Shown here piece by piece: positions 26,735 through 36,559 of a stretch of DNA of 64,000 nt; position 1 is the stretch's first letter, and each line of letters starts with the position of its first letter. The translations under genes and the position numbers were made by a program. This DNA is from Paenibacillus popilliae ATCC 14706 (GTDB lineage: Bacteria; Bacillota; Bacilli; Paenibacillales; Paenibacillaceae): assembly GCF_000315235.1 (NCBI RefSeq), contig NZ_BALG01000160.1:1-64000 (forward strand), read 5' to 3'. The notes below the pieces were generated by a model. It was not told where the DNA came from. It saw only the letters and a program-made list of their open reading frames with translations, and did not search any database.

Positions 26735-27226
26735 TCAATAGAGCTCTTTCACCTCGGTCCGTTCCGCGTGTTCCAGTCCGTCCCAGCCGTCCTGGCTCAG
26801 CAGTTCCAGTTGCGCCTCGACCAGCGTGCGGAAGCGCGTGCGGTAGATAGACGCCTGCTTCTTCAGTTCCTCAATCTCGATCGCGACCTTCCGCGATTTG
26901 GCCAGCGAATCATTGATGATCCGATCGGCATTCTTCTCCGCTTCCTTCAGAATAAGCTGAGCTTCCTTCTTGGCGTTGTTCCTCACTTCATCGGCCGCTT
27001 CTTGAGCAACGATGATCGTCTTGCTGAGCGTCTCCTCCAGGTTGGCGAAGTGGTCCAGCTTCTCCTGCAGATGGAGGGAATGGTTCTGCAGCTCTTTGTT
27101 CTCCCGGATAAAAGCTTCGAAATCTTTGATGATCTGATCTAGAAATTCATTCACTTCATCTTCATCGTAACCGCGCAGCTTGCGGCTAAATTCCTTGTTA
27201 TGTATATCGAGCGGTGTCAATGACAT
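26735..27226 (-). CDS. divIVA: Cell-division/polarity protein DivIVA
   Basis: 163 residues from ATG 27226 (AGGAGGTG upstream). The N-terminal membrane-curvature motif LTPLDIHNKEFSRKLRGYDEDEVNEFLDQII is typical, followed by a long coiled coil. It marks curved membrane at septa and poles and places MinCD and, in sporulation, RacA. It sits in the conserved ylm order beside ylmH. The ileS promoter lies just downstream, so ileS is a separate unit. Confidence 0.95.
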   Translation of the reverse strand: MSLTPLDIHNKEFSRKLRGYDEDEVNEFLDQIIKDFEAFIRENKELQNHSLHLQEKLDHFANLEETLSKTIIVAQEAADEVRNNAKKEAQLILKEAEKNADRIINDSLAKSRKVAIEIEELKKQASIYRTRFRTLVEAQLELLSQDGWDGLEHAERTEVKELY

Positions 27227-27320
27227 GCTGTGCACCTCCTAATATTTACAACCCTTGCAGCGATTAATATTCAATTCGACATCCTCTGCCAAAATTCCTG
27301 CCAAGTGTGCCGCAACATCA

Positions 27321-28109
27321 TCAGGTGAACGTCCCGACCGTAACCCAATAGCGGCCCCTCTTCGTCAACCCTTCCACATCGATAACCTTGAACCGTCCGC
27401 AGCCCTGCAAGGAAACGACGTCACCCGCTCGGAGCAGGACGGAAGGGTTCTCTTCCACCTTCCAATTGATCTTGCAGCGGCCCGCCCTGATCGGCGCTAC
27501 GATCTTCGTGCGGCTCAAGCGGAACACGTCGCTAGCCATTCCGTCCAGACGCAAGGAAGCGACACTCAGCTTGGCCGTCTTCATCTCCGCTTCCACCGCT
27601 TGCAATTCGGACAGAGGAAGGATATCCGTCAAGACGCTCACCCGGTGAACCTGGCGCAGATGCGTATTTACGAACGGCGCCATCTCCTCCGTTACCAGCA
27701 CATGGCAGCGATCAGTGGAGATATGAATATCTCCAATCTTCTCCCGCTTGATGCCCAGGCCAAGCAGCGCGCCAAGAAAATCACCATGTTCCAGCTCGTC
27801 CCACTTCCGGTCAGGCGCGGTGATCTGGAGTACGGAGATTCCCACATCCTCCCCTTCGGCATATACATAATCGGGTGCTACCAGGGCTCGCTTGCGCTCT
27901 GCCTGCGCAAAGCCGCCGTCCAGGCGGAGTTGAACATCCCGGCACCGGTTAACCAACGTCGCCGTAATATACGCCTGCCTCGGATCCAAAAAGTCCGTCC
28001 GCTTCACCTCATGTCCTTCGGACGCGCGCCGCACCCACTCCCACGCGCGATCGACGAACACCCGCTCGTCAGGATGGAAGTGGACATACAGCTTCTCGTT
28101 ACCCTTCAT
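27321..28109 (-). CDS. ylmH: YlmH, S4-domain RNA-binding protein
   Basis: 262 residues. The N-terminal part (FHPDERVFVDRAWEWVRRA) and middle domain are those of YlmH; an S4 RNA-binding domain is at about 180-260 (VASLRLDGMASDVFRLSRTK, then VEENPSVLLRAGDVVSLQG). Reported in B. subtilis to bind the ribosome and act in nascent-chain quality control. Position between ylmG and divIVA is as in other Bacillales. Confidence 0.9.
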   Translation of the reverse strand: MKGNEKLYVHFHPDERVFVDRAWEWVRRASEGHEVKRTDFLDPRQAYITATLVNRCRDVQLRLDGGFAQAERKRALVAPDYVYAEGEDVGISVLQITAPDRKWDELEHGDFLGALLGLGIKREKIGDIHISTDRCHVLVTEEMAPFVNTHLRQVHRVSVLTDILPLSELQAVEAEMKTAKLSVASLRLDGMASDVFRLSRTKIVAPIRAGRCKINWKVEENPSVLLRAGDVVSLQGCGRFKVIDVEGLTKRGRYWVTVGTFT

Positions 28110-28157
28110 TCCTTATTCCGCCTTTTGCCGAGCTCCTGTGCCTTACGCATCGCATGT

Positions 28158-28430
28158 CTAGAACAGGTACTGCACAACGGCAACCAGACCCATGTACACG
28201 AAGCGGAGCGCGAACAGGGCGATGATCGGGGAAATATCTAGCATGCCGCCAATCGGCGGGATGATGCGCCGGAACAGACTCAAATACGGCTCTACGATCT
28301 TGCCTAAAATCTCGCCGACAAAGCTCTCGCGGACATTCGGGAGCCAGGACATCAACACATAAATAATGATGAGCCACGTATAGATTTCATACAGATAGCC
28401 CAAATACTGTATCATCGTATATTCCAGCAA
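28158..28430 (-). CDS. ylmG: YggT-family membrane protein YlmG
   Basis: 90 residues with two membrane segments around the conserved motif VLMSWLPN (about 26-33) and RRIIPPIGGMLDISPIIA. The family is linked to cell division and membrane protein arrangement, with no defined activity. Seven bases separate it from sepF, so the two are co-translated in one operon. Confidence 0.9.
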   Translation of the reverse strand: MLEYTMIQYLGYLYEIYTWLIIIYVLMSWLPNVRESFVGEILGKIVEPYLSLFRRIIPPIGGMLDISPIIALFALRFVYMGLVAVVQYLF

Positions 28431-28437
28431 CAGCAGG

Positions 28438-28890
28438 TCACCTCGTTTGTTCGTATTCGAAATCCTCTGTAAACATCTCCGTTATCGAGCCTTGAATCTC
28501 GATATTGTCCGGAGTGCAGATGAAAATATTGCTTCCGAGCTTGGAAATGTTGCCGCTCAACGCATACACCGTTCCGCTCAGGAAATCAATAATGCGCAGC
28601 GCCTGATCATTGCGGACGCGCTGCAGATTAACGATGACAGACCGCCGAGAGCGCAAATGATCGGCGATCTCCTGCGCTTCCTCATAGGATCGAGGCTCAG
28701 ACAGGACAACCTTCGAAGCCTTCTGCGAATGGATGCTCACGATGTTGGACCCTCTCGCGCCCTTGCGCTGATCGAAGGCAGGCGCTTCCAGCTCCTGGTC
28801 ATCCGCGTGGGTGATCTGCTCTCGTTCGATGACTTCTTCCTCATCCTGCAATCCGAGAAAACTCATGAAACGGTTCATTACGCCCATCAT
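28438..28890 (-). CDS. sepF: Cell-division protein SepF
   Basis: 150 residues from ATG 28890; the RBS is GAGAGGGAAG. The N-terminal amphipathic membrane anchor ([14 protein letters not shown]) is followed by a charged linker. The SepF core is at about 65-145 ([19 protein letters not shown] and INLQ-like VNLQRV, then [18 protein letters not shown]). It makes rings that tether FtsZ to the membrane. The start overlaps the ylmE stop by 4 bases. Confidence 0.95.
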   Translation of the reverse strand: MMGVMNRFMSFLGLQDEEEVIEREQITHADDQELEAPAFDQRKGARGSNIVSIHSQKASKVVLSEPRSYEEAQEIADHLRSRRSVIVNLQRVRNDQALRIIDFLSGTVYALSGNISKLGSNIFICTPDNIEIQGSITEMFTEDFEYEQTR

Positions 28891-29573
28891 TCTTCCCTCT
28901 CTTTCCCTACCAGAATGGAGCCAAGCCGAATCCACGTCGCCCCTTCCTCAATGGCGATCTCGAAGTCGTTCGACATGCCCATCGACAGATGGGCAAGCGG
29001 TTCGGCCCGCATCTCGTTCAATTCATCCCGCAATTGGCGCAGACCGCGAAATACCGGTCTCGTCTCTTCCGGCTCCGCTTCATACGGGGCCATCGTCATC
29101 AGCCCGATCGGCTGAATGCGCGGGTATGCCTTCAACTCTTCGAGGAAAGGCGCGACGTCCTGTGGCGAGAGCCCCTGCTTCGAAGCTTCTCCTGATATAT
29201 TCACCTGAATGAAGCAGCGAACGAACTGATCCAGTTCGGCAGCATGCTTCTCTATCGCCTTGGCCAGGGAGAGGCGGTCCAACGAATGGATGTACGTGAA
29301 CTTGCCGACAACATCCTTCGCCTTGTTCGACTGTAGCGATCCGATAAAATGCCAGGTCGCCTGATCGCCGTACCGCATCCACTTCGCTTCCGCATCCTGC
29401 CACCGGTTCTCCCCGACGTCCTTCAGGCCGGCCGCAATCGCCTCGCCTGTCCGATCCGGCGATACATACTTCGTCACCGCGATCGTCCGGACGTCCTCCC
29501 GGCTGCGCCCCGCTCGGGCGCATGCTTCCTGAATCCGTCGTTCTACAGCTTCGATACTCTGCTGCAGCGTCAT
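28887..29573 (-). CDS. ylmE: PLP-binding YggS/YlmE-family protein
   Basis: 228 residues from ATG 29573. The PLP lysine is in [10 protein letters not shown] and the phosphate-binding block is [25 protein letters not shown]. The family keeps pyridoxal phosphate and amino-acid pools in balance; no catalytic reaction is known. Its start overlaps the end of ylmD. Confidence 0.93.
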   Translation of the reverse strand: MTLQQSIEAVERRIQEACARAGRSREDVRTIAVTKYVSPDRTGEAIAAGLKDVGENRWQDAEAKWMRYGDQATWHFIGSLQSNKAKDVVGKFTYIHSLDRLSLAKAIEKHAAELDQFVRCFIQVNISGEASKQGLSPQDVAPFLEELKAYPRIQPIGLMTMAPYEAEPEETRPVFRGLRQLRDELNEMRAEPLAHLSMGMSNDFEIAIEEGATWIRLGSILVGKEREE

Positions 29574-29577
29574 GTCG

Positions 29578-30429
29578 TCATCCCTTCTTCCAACCAATAA
29601 AGCTCATCATGCGGCCGGTTGCTCCCCCCTCCTTGCGATGGGAAAAAAACATGCCGGTATCGCAGCCGGTGCACAGGTTAGTACATTCGATATTTGTTGG
29701 CAAAATTCCTGCTTGCTTCAACAATTGTCGATTCAATTCCCTCAGATCAAGCCATGCATGTCCCGGCCGGGAAGATGGAATGACAGCGCGCTCCGCTTCG
29801 CCTTCCTCTTCGTTCCATGCCTCCCGGACCTGCTCCAGCACCCGGTTGTCCACCTCATAGCAGCACGGGCCGATCGAAGGTCCGATGGCCACTCTTATAT
29901 GCTCCATCGAACTGTGATAACGATTCTGCATCATATATACCGTCTCCGGGCCAATCCGGGTTGCCGTTCCCTTCCAGCCCGCATGCGCCAAGGCCACAAC
30001 CCGCCTCACCGGATCGAGAAAAATAAGCGGCACGCAATCGGCATAAAAGGAGGCCAACATTACCCCTTCTGCATCGGTCACAAGCGCGTCCGTATCTTGA
30101 ATCGCACTGGCCCGGTCGAACCAGCCCCGGCCCCGGTCTTCCTCCGTAACAGCGTACACGCGATTGCCGTGCACCTGCTCTTTGCATACCCAGTTCTTGA
30201 ACGGAATGCCAACAGCCGCAGCAACTCGCCGCCGGTTCGCGATGACATTCTCCTCTGCATCGCGCACATGAAGGGCGCAGTTGAGCGAATCGAAGCTGCC
30301 CTGGCTCATCCCCCCCAGCCGGGTCGTGAACCCGGCCGCCAGCCTGGGCGTAGCGGTCATCCAGCCGGCCAGTTCGAGAACGTCTGGTTCATCCGGCAAA
30401 TTGCCTTGACGTCGTACAAAAGGTTCCAT
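29578..30429 (-). CDS. ylmD: YfiH/PgeF-family protein (polyphenol oxidase / peptidoglycan editing factor)
   Basis: 283 residues from ATG 30429 (GAGGTG upstream); the open frame extends to 30579 but those residues do not fit the family. Conserved metal-site blocks are present: ADCVPLIFLD, VALAHAGWKGTA and GPCCYEVD. E. coli YfiH/PgeF acts in peptidoglycan quality; purine-nucleoside hydrolysing or phosphorolysing activities are reported for relatives. Position is as in B. subtilis. Confidence 0.9.
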   Translation of the reverse strand: MEPFVRRQGNLPDEPDVLELAGWMTATPRLAAGFTTRLGGMSQGSFDSLNCALHVRDAEENVIANRRRVAAAVGIPFKNWVCKEQVHGNRVYAVTEEDRGRGWFDRASAIQDTDALVTDAEGVMLASFYADCVPLIFLDPVRRVVALAHAGWKGTATRIGPETVYMMQNRYHSSMEHIRVAIGPSIGPCCYEVDNRVLEQVREAWNEEEGEAERAVIPSSRPGHAWLDLRELNRQLLKQAGILPTNIECTNLCTGCDTGMFFSHRKEGGATGRMMSFIGWKKG

Positions 30430-30475
30430 ACCGTTCACCTCAACCTCCAGTGTACCATAAACTCCAGTCGGAAGC

Positions 30476-30766
30476 CTACGGTCTCGTAAGTTGAACCGTT
30501 GTCTCAAATTCCTCCTGCCGAGGGGAAGTCTTGGCCTCCTCCATCTTAACGAGCACGACATCGGCGCCGATTTTAACAATGCTCCGCCATGGAATGACCA
30601 GTTCGGTACCCCCGCCGAAGAAGCCGAGGAACTTGCTGTAACTGGGTACGACGATTGCGTCGATGCGTCCTTGCTTTACATCCAGCTCGACATCACTAAC
30701 TTGCCCTAATTTTTTCCCGTCCACAATATTGATAACATCTTTTGTTTGAAAATCGGATATTTTCAT
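30476..30766 (-). CDS. ylmC: PRC-barrel protein YlmC/YmxH
   Basis: 96 residues from ATG 30766 (GTGGGG upstream). One PRC-barrel fold: MKISDFQTKDVINIVDGKKLG, DVELDVKQGRIDAIVVPS and WRSIVKIGADVVLV. Function is unclear; PRC barrels often bind RNA or protein. It follows sigG in the conserved sporulation/division neighbourhood, after a terminator, so it probably has its own promoter. Confidence 0.88.
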   Translation of the reverse strand: MKISDFQTKDVINIVDGKKLGQVSDVELDVKQGRIDAIVVPSYSKFLGFFGGGTELVIPWRSIVKIGADVVLVKMEEAKTSPRQEEFETTVQLTRP

Positions 30767-30894
30767 CGGGATCCCCACTTTCGAAGCAAGGATGCTCATA
30801 ATCCGCAGGCGTATGCGGACTTTTTGAACATCCTCTCCTACTATAGATATATGGCCGAAGCCTCCAAAATGTCCTCCTCCCTGCTCTCCGGCAC

Positions 30895-30919
30895 AAAAAA
30901 AACCGCCACTTCGTGGCGG
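30895..30919 (-). terminator. Intrinsic terminator of sigG
   Basis: CCGCCACGAAGTGGCGG (30903-30919, minus) is a perfect 7-bp stem with a TTCG-type loop, followed by TTTTTTTT (30895-30902). It starts 27 bases after the sigG stop. Confidence 0.9.
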
Positions 30920-30945
30920 ACGGCAGCAAAATTGTCGTAACCGGA

Positions 30946-31728
30946 TTACGTTCGCACATGCTTTTGCATTTGATTGATAGCTGATTTCTCCAACCGGGAT
31001 ACCTGAGCTTGAGATATGCCGATTTCATCCGCCACCTCCATCTGGGTTTTCCCTTCAAAAAAACGCATCGATAAAATCATTTTCTCTCTCTCGTTCAATT
31101 TCTGCATCGCTTCCCGGAGCACAATCTCCTCGATCCAGGACACGTCCTTATTTTTATCATCGCTTATCTGATCCATGACGTATATCGGATCGCCACCGTC
31201 ATGATAAATCGGTTCAAAGAGAGAAACCGGATCCTGTATCGCGTCCAATGCGAAGACGACATCCTCCTTGGGGACATTCAACGCTTCCGAAATTTCAACA
31301 ATCGTGGGCTCCCGTGAATTTTGATTGGTCAAGGAATCACGAACCTGCAAGGCCTTGTAAGCAATGTCCCGCAAGCTGCGGGATACGCGGATCGGGTTAT
31401 TGTCCCGCAAATATCTCCGGATCTCGCCGATAATCATCGGTACCGCATAGGTGGAAAATTTAACGTTCTGCCCCAAATCGAAGTTATCGATGGCTTTCAT
31501 CAGGCCAATGCATCCGACTTGGAACAGATCATCGACGTATTCGCCGCGATTGTTGAAGCGTTGAATGACACTAAGGACAAGACGCAAGTTGCCGTTGACG
31601 AGCTTCTCCCGTGCGGAACGTTCATTCCGCTCCTGCAGAGCCACGAACAATTCTCTCATTTCGGCGTTCGTGAGGAGGGGCAACTTCGATGTATCGACAC
31701 CGCAAATTTCGACTTTGTTTCGGGTCAT
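30946..31728 (-). CDS. sigG: RNA polymerase sporulation sigma factor sigma-G
   Basis: 260 residues, the family length. Region 2 is at about 40-110 (FNNRGEYVDDLFQVGCIGLMKAIDNFD) and region 4 near the C-terminus (EREKMILSMRFFEGKTQMEV and an ISQAQVSRLEK helix-turn-helix). The N-terminal KVEICGVDTSKLPLLTN is typical of SigG rather than SigF. It drives late forespore genes. It lies 128 bases after sigE in the conserved spoIIGA-sigE-sigG order. Confidence 0.96.
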   Translation of the reverse strand: MTRNKVEICGVDTSKLPLLTNAEMRELFVALQERNERSAREKLVNGNLRLVLSVIQRFNNRGEYVDDLFQVGCIGLMKAIDNFDLGQNVKFSTYAVPMIIGEIRRYLRDNNPIRVSRSLRDIAYKALQVRDSLTNQNSREPTIVEISEALNVPKEDVVFALDAIQDPVSLFEPIYHDGGDPIYVMDQISDDKNKDVSWIEEIVLREAMQKLNEREKMILSMRFFEGKTQMEVADEIGISQAQVSRLEKSAINQMQKHVRT

Positions 31729-31856
31729 TCGTGACTACCTCCCAGGGTAAAACATTACTGTACATTATCTCCCCAGGGTGCTATTTTATTCCTTCCCCCT
31801 CTCCCTGCAAGCAGAGGATAACCATGAACCCGCTATGGATCAGGCTAAAATTACGG

Positions 31857-32579
31857 TCACACCATTTTATTGAATTCCTTGCGCAAGCGCTTTATGATTC
31901 GCTTCTCCAGTCGGGAAATATAGGACTGGGAAATGCCGAGCAAATCGGCCACATCCTTTTGCGTTTTCTCCTCACCGTCGGATAAGCCGAACCGCAGCTC
32001 CATAATGAGCCGCTCCCGCTCACTCAGTTTGTCAAGCGCCTTATGAAGCAGCTTCCGGTCGACCTGCTCCTCAATATTTTTATATATCGTATCGTTCTCC
32101 GTGCCGAGCACATCGCTCAGAAGCAGCTCGTTGCCATCCCAGTCTATGTTCAGCGGCTCATCGAAGGACACTTCCGTTCTCGTCTTGCTGTTCCGGCGCA
32201 AATACATTAATATCTCATTCTCGATGCAGCGCGATGCATACGTGGCCAGCTTGATTTTCTTCTCCGGATCGAACGTGTTGACGGCTTTGATCAACCCGAT
32301 CGCCCCGATGGAGACGAGATCCTCAATGTGGATGCCTGTATTCTCGAATTTGCGTGCGATGTAGACGACCAACCGCAAATTGCGTTCGATCAGCATCGCT
32401 CTCACGGCGGCTTCCCCACTGCCCAGCTTCGAGAGCAGGTATTCCTCCTCTTCCCTTGTCAACGGGGGAGGAAGCGCTTCGCTACCGCCAATATAATAGA
32501 TTTCATCACGCCTCAATCCCAATAAGTACAACAGTCGGTAATAATAAAGTTGCATGATCAATTTCCATTTCAAGCGCAT
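31857..32579 (-). CDS. sigE: RNA polymerase sporulation sigma factor sigma-E (pro-form)
   Basis: 240 residues. The amphipathic pro-sequence is present (about 1-29), ahead of a cleavage region [16 protein letters not shown]. Region 2 ([21 protein letters not shown]) and region 4 ([20 protein letters not shown]) are intact. It is cleaved by the septal protease SpoIIGA and controls early mother-cell genes. The protease gene is directly upstream. Confidence 0.96.
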   Translation of the reverse strand: MRLKWKLIMQLYYYRLLYLLGLRRDEIYYIGGSEALPPPLTREEEEYLLSKLGSGEAAVRAMLIERNLRLVVYIARKFENTGIHIEDLVSIGAIGLIKAVNTFDPEKKIKLATYASRCIENEILMYLRRNSKTRTEVSFDEPLNIDWDGNELLLSDVLGTENDTIYKNIEEQVDRKLLHKALDKLSERERLIMELRFGLSDGEEKTQKDVADLLGISQSYISRLEKRIIKRLRKEFNKMV

Positions 32580-32697
32580 GGCTACTCCTCCTATTTACGT
32601 TATTATCACAGGACGCATTCGCTGCAAAGGTTCTTTCTGCTTCTTGCCGGGAATCCGATAGCTGTGCATTGTGCCGGTATGGCCCCAAGCTCGAGCA

Positions 32698-33663
32698 TCA
32701 AGATGCCCGATGGGCTGGCGAAATCGGCTCCTCTGGCCTCTGCTGCCCGCTCTCCAGCATATCCGGATGGACAATCGCCTGAAAGGCGCCGTCCCGTGAC
32801 AGTACGCCCCCGTCGAGCCCGATAATCGCTCGGTTGCAAAGCAGTGTCTCCGTCCCGGTCGTAATCCGTATCTCATCCGGCTTAAAGCCAATCATCCATT
32901 GCATTCCTTGATTCACGCCGCGATAGGGCAGCAGCCGGAGCTTCGATACATCGATGACACCGTTAACCGTTTCCAGCATGTCGAACGATTGTGAGGTGCC
33001 GAGCTGCTGCAGCCAGTCCTTCGACAGCCATCCCTCCCATATCCTCGCTTCCGTCACCATCACCGGCGCCCCGCTCAGTGGATCATGCAGATGATTGCCC
33101 GTATCGACCAATCCGGTCACTTGGCGGTGAACATCACCGATGCGAATATCAACCGTTACCAACTGCCGCGCTACTTGCTGCTGCCGCTTGCTCCATTTCC
33201 AGACGAGGCGGAACAGCGCATACGAGGCGGTAAGCGCCGCAATGACCACCCCCATGCCGGCCTGCATTTGCTGGCCGCTGGCAGACAGCCATTCCGAAGT
33301 GCGGTGGGCGATCGACCAAAGCCTGGCATCTTGCAGCATATATTGAATACCAATGGAGCCCCCGGCGAGCACGAAGGCAGAAAAATAAAAAACAGCGACA
33401 TTTTTAAAAAAATATCCGGGATTGCGAAATCCAAATGCAATGAGCAGCATAAATATGGATATCAGTATCTTTCCCGCATAGGTATACAGCAGCGGAAAAG
33501 CCGGAATAAACAAAACGAGGGCATAGAGCGTCCCAAGTCCCGCTCCGGCCGCTACCTTCCTGTGGGAATGAGAGAGTCCGCGCATCCAGGCGGTCATCGT
33601 CAGCAGCGTCCAATCGAGTGCTAGATTAAGCCCGAATACGAGATCGGCATAGATGACGGTCAC
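32698..33663 (-). CDS. spoIIGA: Pro-sigma-E processing protease SpoIIGA
   Basis: 321 residues. Five membrane segments fill about residues 1-155. The cytoplasmic C-terminal half is an aspartic protease with Asp187 in VDTGNHL. It dimerises at the septum and cuts pro-sigma-E after a signal from SpoIIR in the forespore. The RBS is AGGAGGGAG with a 6-base gap. About 120 bases separate it from sigE, so they form one unit. Confidence 0.93.
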   Translation of the reverse strand: MTVIYADLVFGLNLALDWTLLTMTAWMRGLSHSHRKVAAGAGLGTLYALVLFIPAFPLLYTYAGKILISIFMLLIAFGFRNPGYFFKNVAVFYFSAFVLAGGSIGIQYMLQDARLWSIAHRTSEWLSASGQQMQAGMGVVIAALTASYALFRLVWKWSKRQQQVARQLVTVDIRIGDVHRQVTGLVDTGNHLHDPLSGAPVMVTEARIWEGWLSKDWLQQLGTSQSFDMLETVNGVIDVSKLRLLPYRGVNQGMQWMIGFKPDEIRITTGTETLLCNRAIIGLDGGVLSRDGAFQAIVHPDMLESGQQRPEEPISPAHRAS

Positions 33664-33709
33664 TGCGCTCCCTCCTTTTGTACCGCCAATCTATCGTAAG
33701 TTAAGGATA

Positions 33710-33777
33710 AGTATATAGAGGCGGCTATCCGAAGTCTGTCTAAAGGTGGGTGGGGGATTGTTACTTTTTTTGTCGAG
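33710..33777 (-). promoter_or_regulatory. Possible Spo0A-controlled spoIIG promoter region
   Basis: The minus strand has a -10-like TATACT (33710-33715) and, 55 bases upstream, a 0A-box-like CTCGACA (33771-33777, one mismatch to TTCGACA). The spoIIG operon of B. subtilis is a known Spo0A target, so the place is right. No good -35 is seen, as expected for this activated class. The assignment rests on short motifs. Confidence 0.35.
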
Positions 33778-33808
33778 AAGCAGCGAACCATGAACGTGGA
33801 CAAACACG

Positions 33809-33841
33809 CAAAAAGACGCCTGCCTCGGTAGGCAGACGTCT
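33809..33841 (-). terminator. Terminator downstream of ftsZ
   Basis: AGACGTCTGCCTACCGAGGC pairs within 33814-33841 on the minus strand (GACGTCTGCC/GGCAGGCGTC), then TTTTTG. It lies 12 bases after the ftsZ stop and separates ftsAZ from spoIIGA. Confidence 0.85.
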
Positions 33842-33852
33842 CGCGTCTATCA

Positions 33853-34971
33853 TCAATCGTTATTATTGTTGCGCGGACGATTCCGCAGGAACGTCGGGAT
33901 GTCCAGCTGATCTCCGCCGGATGGCGTATTGCCGAACGGACGAAGCGGCGCTTGAGCGCGGGATTCTCCGCCCGTCTCGCTGCTCGCAGGGCGGCGCCCT
34001 GGAATCATCGGCGCCGGCTTATGCTCGAATCCAGTTGCAATGACAGTCACCTTAATGTCATCATTCATGTCCTCGTCGATAATTGCACCGAAAATCATGT
34101 TCACTTCCGGATCCGAGGCAGCGGTCACAATCTCGGCCGCTTCATTGACCTCGTAGAGCGACAAATTCGCTCCGCCCGTAATGTTCATGATAACGCCGCG
34201 TGCGCCATCGATCGACGTCTCAAGCAGTGGGCTCATAATCGCCTTGCGCGCGGCCTCTGCCGCCCGGTTCTCCCCGTTGGCGATGCCGATTCCCATCAAG
34301 GCCGAACCCCGTTCCGTCATAATCGTCTTCACGTCTGCGAAATCAAGGTTAATCAACCCCGGCACGGCAATCAAGTCGGAAATGCCCTGGACTGCCTGCC
34401 GCAGCACGTTATCTGCCGCCCGGAACGCTTCCAGCATCGGCGTCTTCTTGTCCACAATCTCCAAGAGGCGATCATTCGGGATGACGATGAGCGTATCCAC
34501 CTTCTCCTTCAAGGCTTCAATGCCCATCTCCGCCTGCGACAGACGCTTGCGACCTTCAAACGAAAATGGTCTCGTAACGACTCCTACCGTTAGCGCCCCG
34601 CATTCCTTCGCGATCTCGGCGATGACCGGAGCCGCACCGGTCCCCGTTCCTCCACCCATGCCGGCGGTGACAAATACCATGTCGGCCCCCTTAAGGGTGT
34701 TCGTAATTAGTTCGCGGGACTCTTCGGCTGCCTTCTTTCCCACTTCAGGATTCGCGCCCGCCCCTAGGCCGCGCGTCAGCTTGTCGCCGATCTGCAGCTT
34801 GTGCTCGGATTTCGCAAGGTGAAGCGCCTGCGCATCCGTATTTACCGTAATAAACTCAACGCCCATTACACCGTTGTCGATCATGCGGTTGACTGCATTG
34901 CTTCCGCCGCCGCCGACACCGATTACCTTAATCTGGGCTAATGCTTCCATCTCGAATTCAAATTCCAACAT
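33853..34971 (-). CDS. ftsZ: Cell-division GTPase FtsZ
   Basis: 372 residues. The tubulin signature GGGTGTG is at 106-112 and NTDAQAL at 44-50. A Pro/Ser-rich linker (about 325-355) leads to the C-terminal peptide DIPTFLRNR, which binds FtsA, SepF and EzrA, then a basic/Asn tail. It polymerises into the Z ring. It follows ftsA by 53 bases. Confidence 0.97.
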   Translation of the reverse strand: MLEFEFEMEALAQIKVIGVGGGGSNAVNRMIDNGVMGVEFITVNTDAQALHLAKSEHKLQIGDKLTRGLGAGANPEVGKKAAEESRELITNTLKGADMVFVTAGMGGGTGTGAAPVIAEIAKECGALTVGVVTRPFSFEGRKRLSQAEMGIEALKEKVDTLIVIPNDRLLEIVDKKTPMLEAFRAADNVLRQAVQGISDLIAVPGLINLDFADVKTIMTERGSALMGIGIANGENRAAEAARKAIMSPLLETSIDGARGVIMNITGGANLSLYEVNEAAEIVTAASDPEVNMIFGAIIDEDMNDDIKVTVIATGFEHKPAPMIPGRRPASSETGGESRAQAPLRPFGNTPSGGDQLDIPTFLRNRPRNNNND

Positions 34972-35024
34972 GAACCCTCCATCTCCCCTTCATTGTGCAT
35001 CGATGGCATGAAGTCAAAGAAACG

Positions 35025-36269
35025 TTAAATAAATTCGCTAAACATATTTTTTAACCGTTCGATAAAACCAGGCTTGTTCGATGATTCTGCCGGGACCGGC
35101 TTTCGTGCGGATGCTTTCTTGGTGCCACCTGCACTGCGTGGTCGGACGGAGCGCATCACATGATGCAACACCCCAACACCACTTACGAATCCTGGATCGC
35201 GCACTCCGATGTAATCAGGCACCGCAATCCGAACCGATGTCTGCAGCTCGGCCTGTGCGGCAATCAACACACCAGCCATAGAGACGGTGCCTCCCGAAAG
35301 AATGTACCCGCCAGGAAGCTCTGTGAAACCTAGACGCTTCACTTCATTTTTTACAAGCTGAAAAATCTCTTGAACGCGAGGCTCAATGATATTCGCGAGG
35401 AATACTTGATTGAATTCCTTCTCCACGTTGCTCCCGATGCGGACGACTTTGAACACTTGATCCTCCAATGCATCGTCCACCCAGGCGCAGCCGAACTTGA
35501 GCTTGACCTTCTCCGCCTGATCGGACATCGTCCGCAATCCATAGGCGATGTCGTTCGTGACGAAGTCGCCCCCGATGGGCAAGGTCGAAGTAGCTGCTAG
35601 CGTCCCGTCGCGGAACACGGCAATCGTCGTGGCGCCCGCACCTACATCGACCAATACCGAACCCATCAGCTTCTCATCCTTGGACAGCGCTAGATGGCCC
35701 CCGGCTAGAGACATTAGGACCAGTTCCTTGACATGCAACCCCGCTCTCTCGACGCATCGGGTCAAATTATGTATCGCGGTCTTCGCTCCTGTAATAATCG
35801 TCGCATCCGCCTCGAGGCGGACCCCGATCATGCCGCGCGGGTCATGGATGTCCTCCAGACCATCGACCACATATTGCTTCGCCACGACGTCGATAATCTC
35901 GCGCTCCGGAGGGAGCGCAATGACTTCGGCCGCCTTCAGAACTCGATCGATGTCTTCTTCGCCAATCTCTCTATCCTCGTTCGATACCGCGACGACGCCA
36001 TGACTGGACTGGAGTCCGATATGATTGCCCGATATGCCAACGTACACTTCCGTAATCTCTATACCGACCATGCGTTCCGCATGCTCCACAGCATTACGAA
36101 TGGATTGCACAGTCTGATCAATATCTACAATCGCACCTTTGCGAATACCTTCTGAATCAGCAGATCCAACGCCGATGATTTGCAGCGTTCCGTTGTTAAT
36201 TTCTCCAATGATAGCACGCACTTTGGATGTACCGATGTCCAAACTCACAATGATGTCATTGCTGCTCAA
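35025..36269 (-). CDS. ftsA: Actin-like cell-division protein FtsA, TTG start
   Basis: 414 residues beginning at TTG 36269, chosen because AGGAGGTG lies 7 bases upstream and LSSNDIIVSLDIGTSKVRAI is the family start; the ORF to 36293 adds residues with no RBS. The actin-like ATP site (LDIGTSKVRA, VDVGAGATTIAVF) and the 1C subdomain are intact. The C-terminal amphipathic helix FIERLKNMFSEFI anchors Z filaments to the membrane. Confidence 0.95.
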   Translation of the reverse strand: MSSNDIIVSLDIGTSKVRAIIGEINNGTLQIIGVGSADSEGIRKGAIVDIDQTVQSIRNAVEHAERMVGIEITEVYVGISGNHIGLQSSHGVVAVSNEDREIGEEDIDRVLKAAEVIALPPEREIIDVVAKQYVVDGLEDIHDPRGMIGVRLEADATIITGAKTAIHNLTRCVERAGLHVKELVLMSLAGGHLALSKDEKLMGSVLVDVGAGATTIAVFRDGTLAATSTLPIGGDFVTNDIAYGLRTMSDQAEKVKLKFGCAWVDDALEDQVFKVVRIGSNVEKEFNQVFLANIIEPRVQEIFQLVKNEVKRLGFTELPGGYILSGGTVSMAGVLIAAQAELQTSVRIAVPDYIGVRDPGFVSGVGVLHHVMRSVRPRSAGGTKKASARKPVPAESSNKPGFIERLKNMFSEFI

Positions 36270-36559
36270 CCCGTGGCACCTCCTACTTCCCATTCAATTG
36301 GTATATGTTTGTATCCCCGGACACTCAGACACTCACTATGTATTCAACAAAGGATTGGTCATTCCCTCTTTTTTCTTCACTTTTTTTAAAGACAAAATCC
36401 TTCCATATTGCAAGTGCCACTTCCGGTCCGTCTTGTCTTCTACAAGTCTGAAAAATGCAGGTTCAAAAAGAAGGGGAGTTTAGGAAATACCATAAACTTT
36501 ATTCTAGCATTTATTCCGTTTATTGAGTAGAGTTTTTTCTTTATCCACATTCTGTTTTC
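36270..36559 (-). promoter_or_regulatory. AT-rich divIB-ftsA spacer, probable ftsAZ promoter region
   Basis: 290 bases with no gene. It is much more AT-rich than its neighbours. On the minus strand around 36370-36400 there is GAAGGATTTTGTC followed 10-13 bases later by GTGAAGA. This resembles a sigma-H promoter (AGGAWWW, GAAT). B. subtilis ftsAZ has a sigma-H promoter in the same place. The match is imperfect, so only the general role is supported. Confidence 0.35.
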
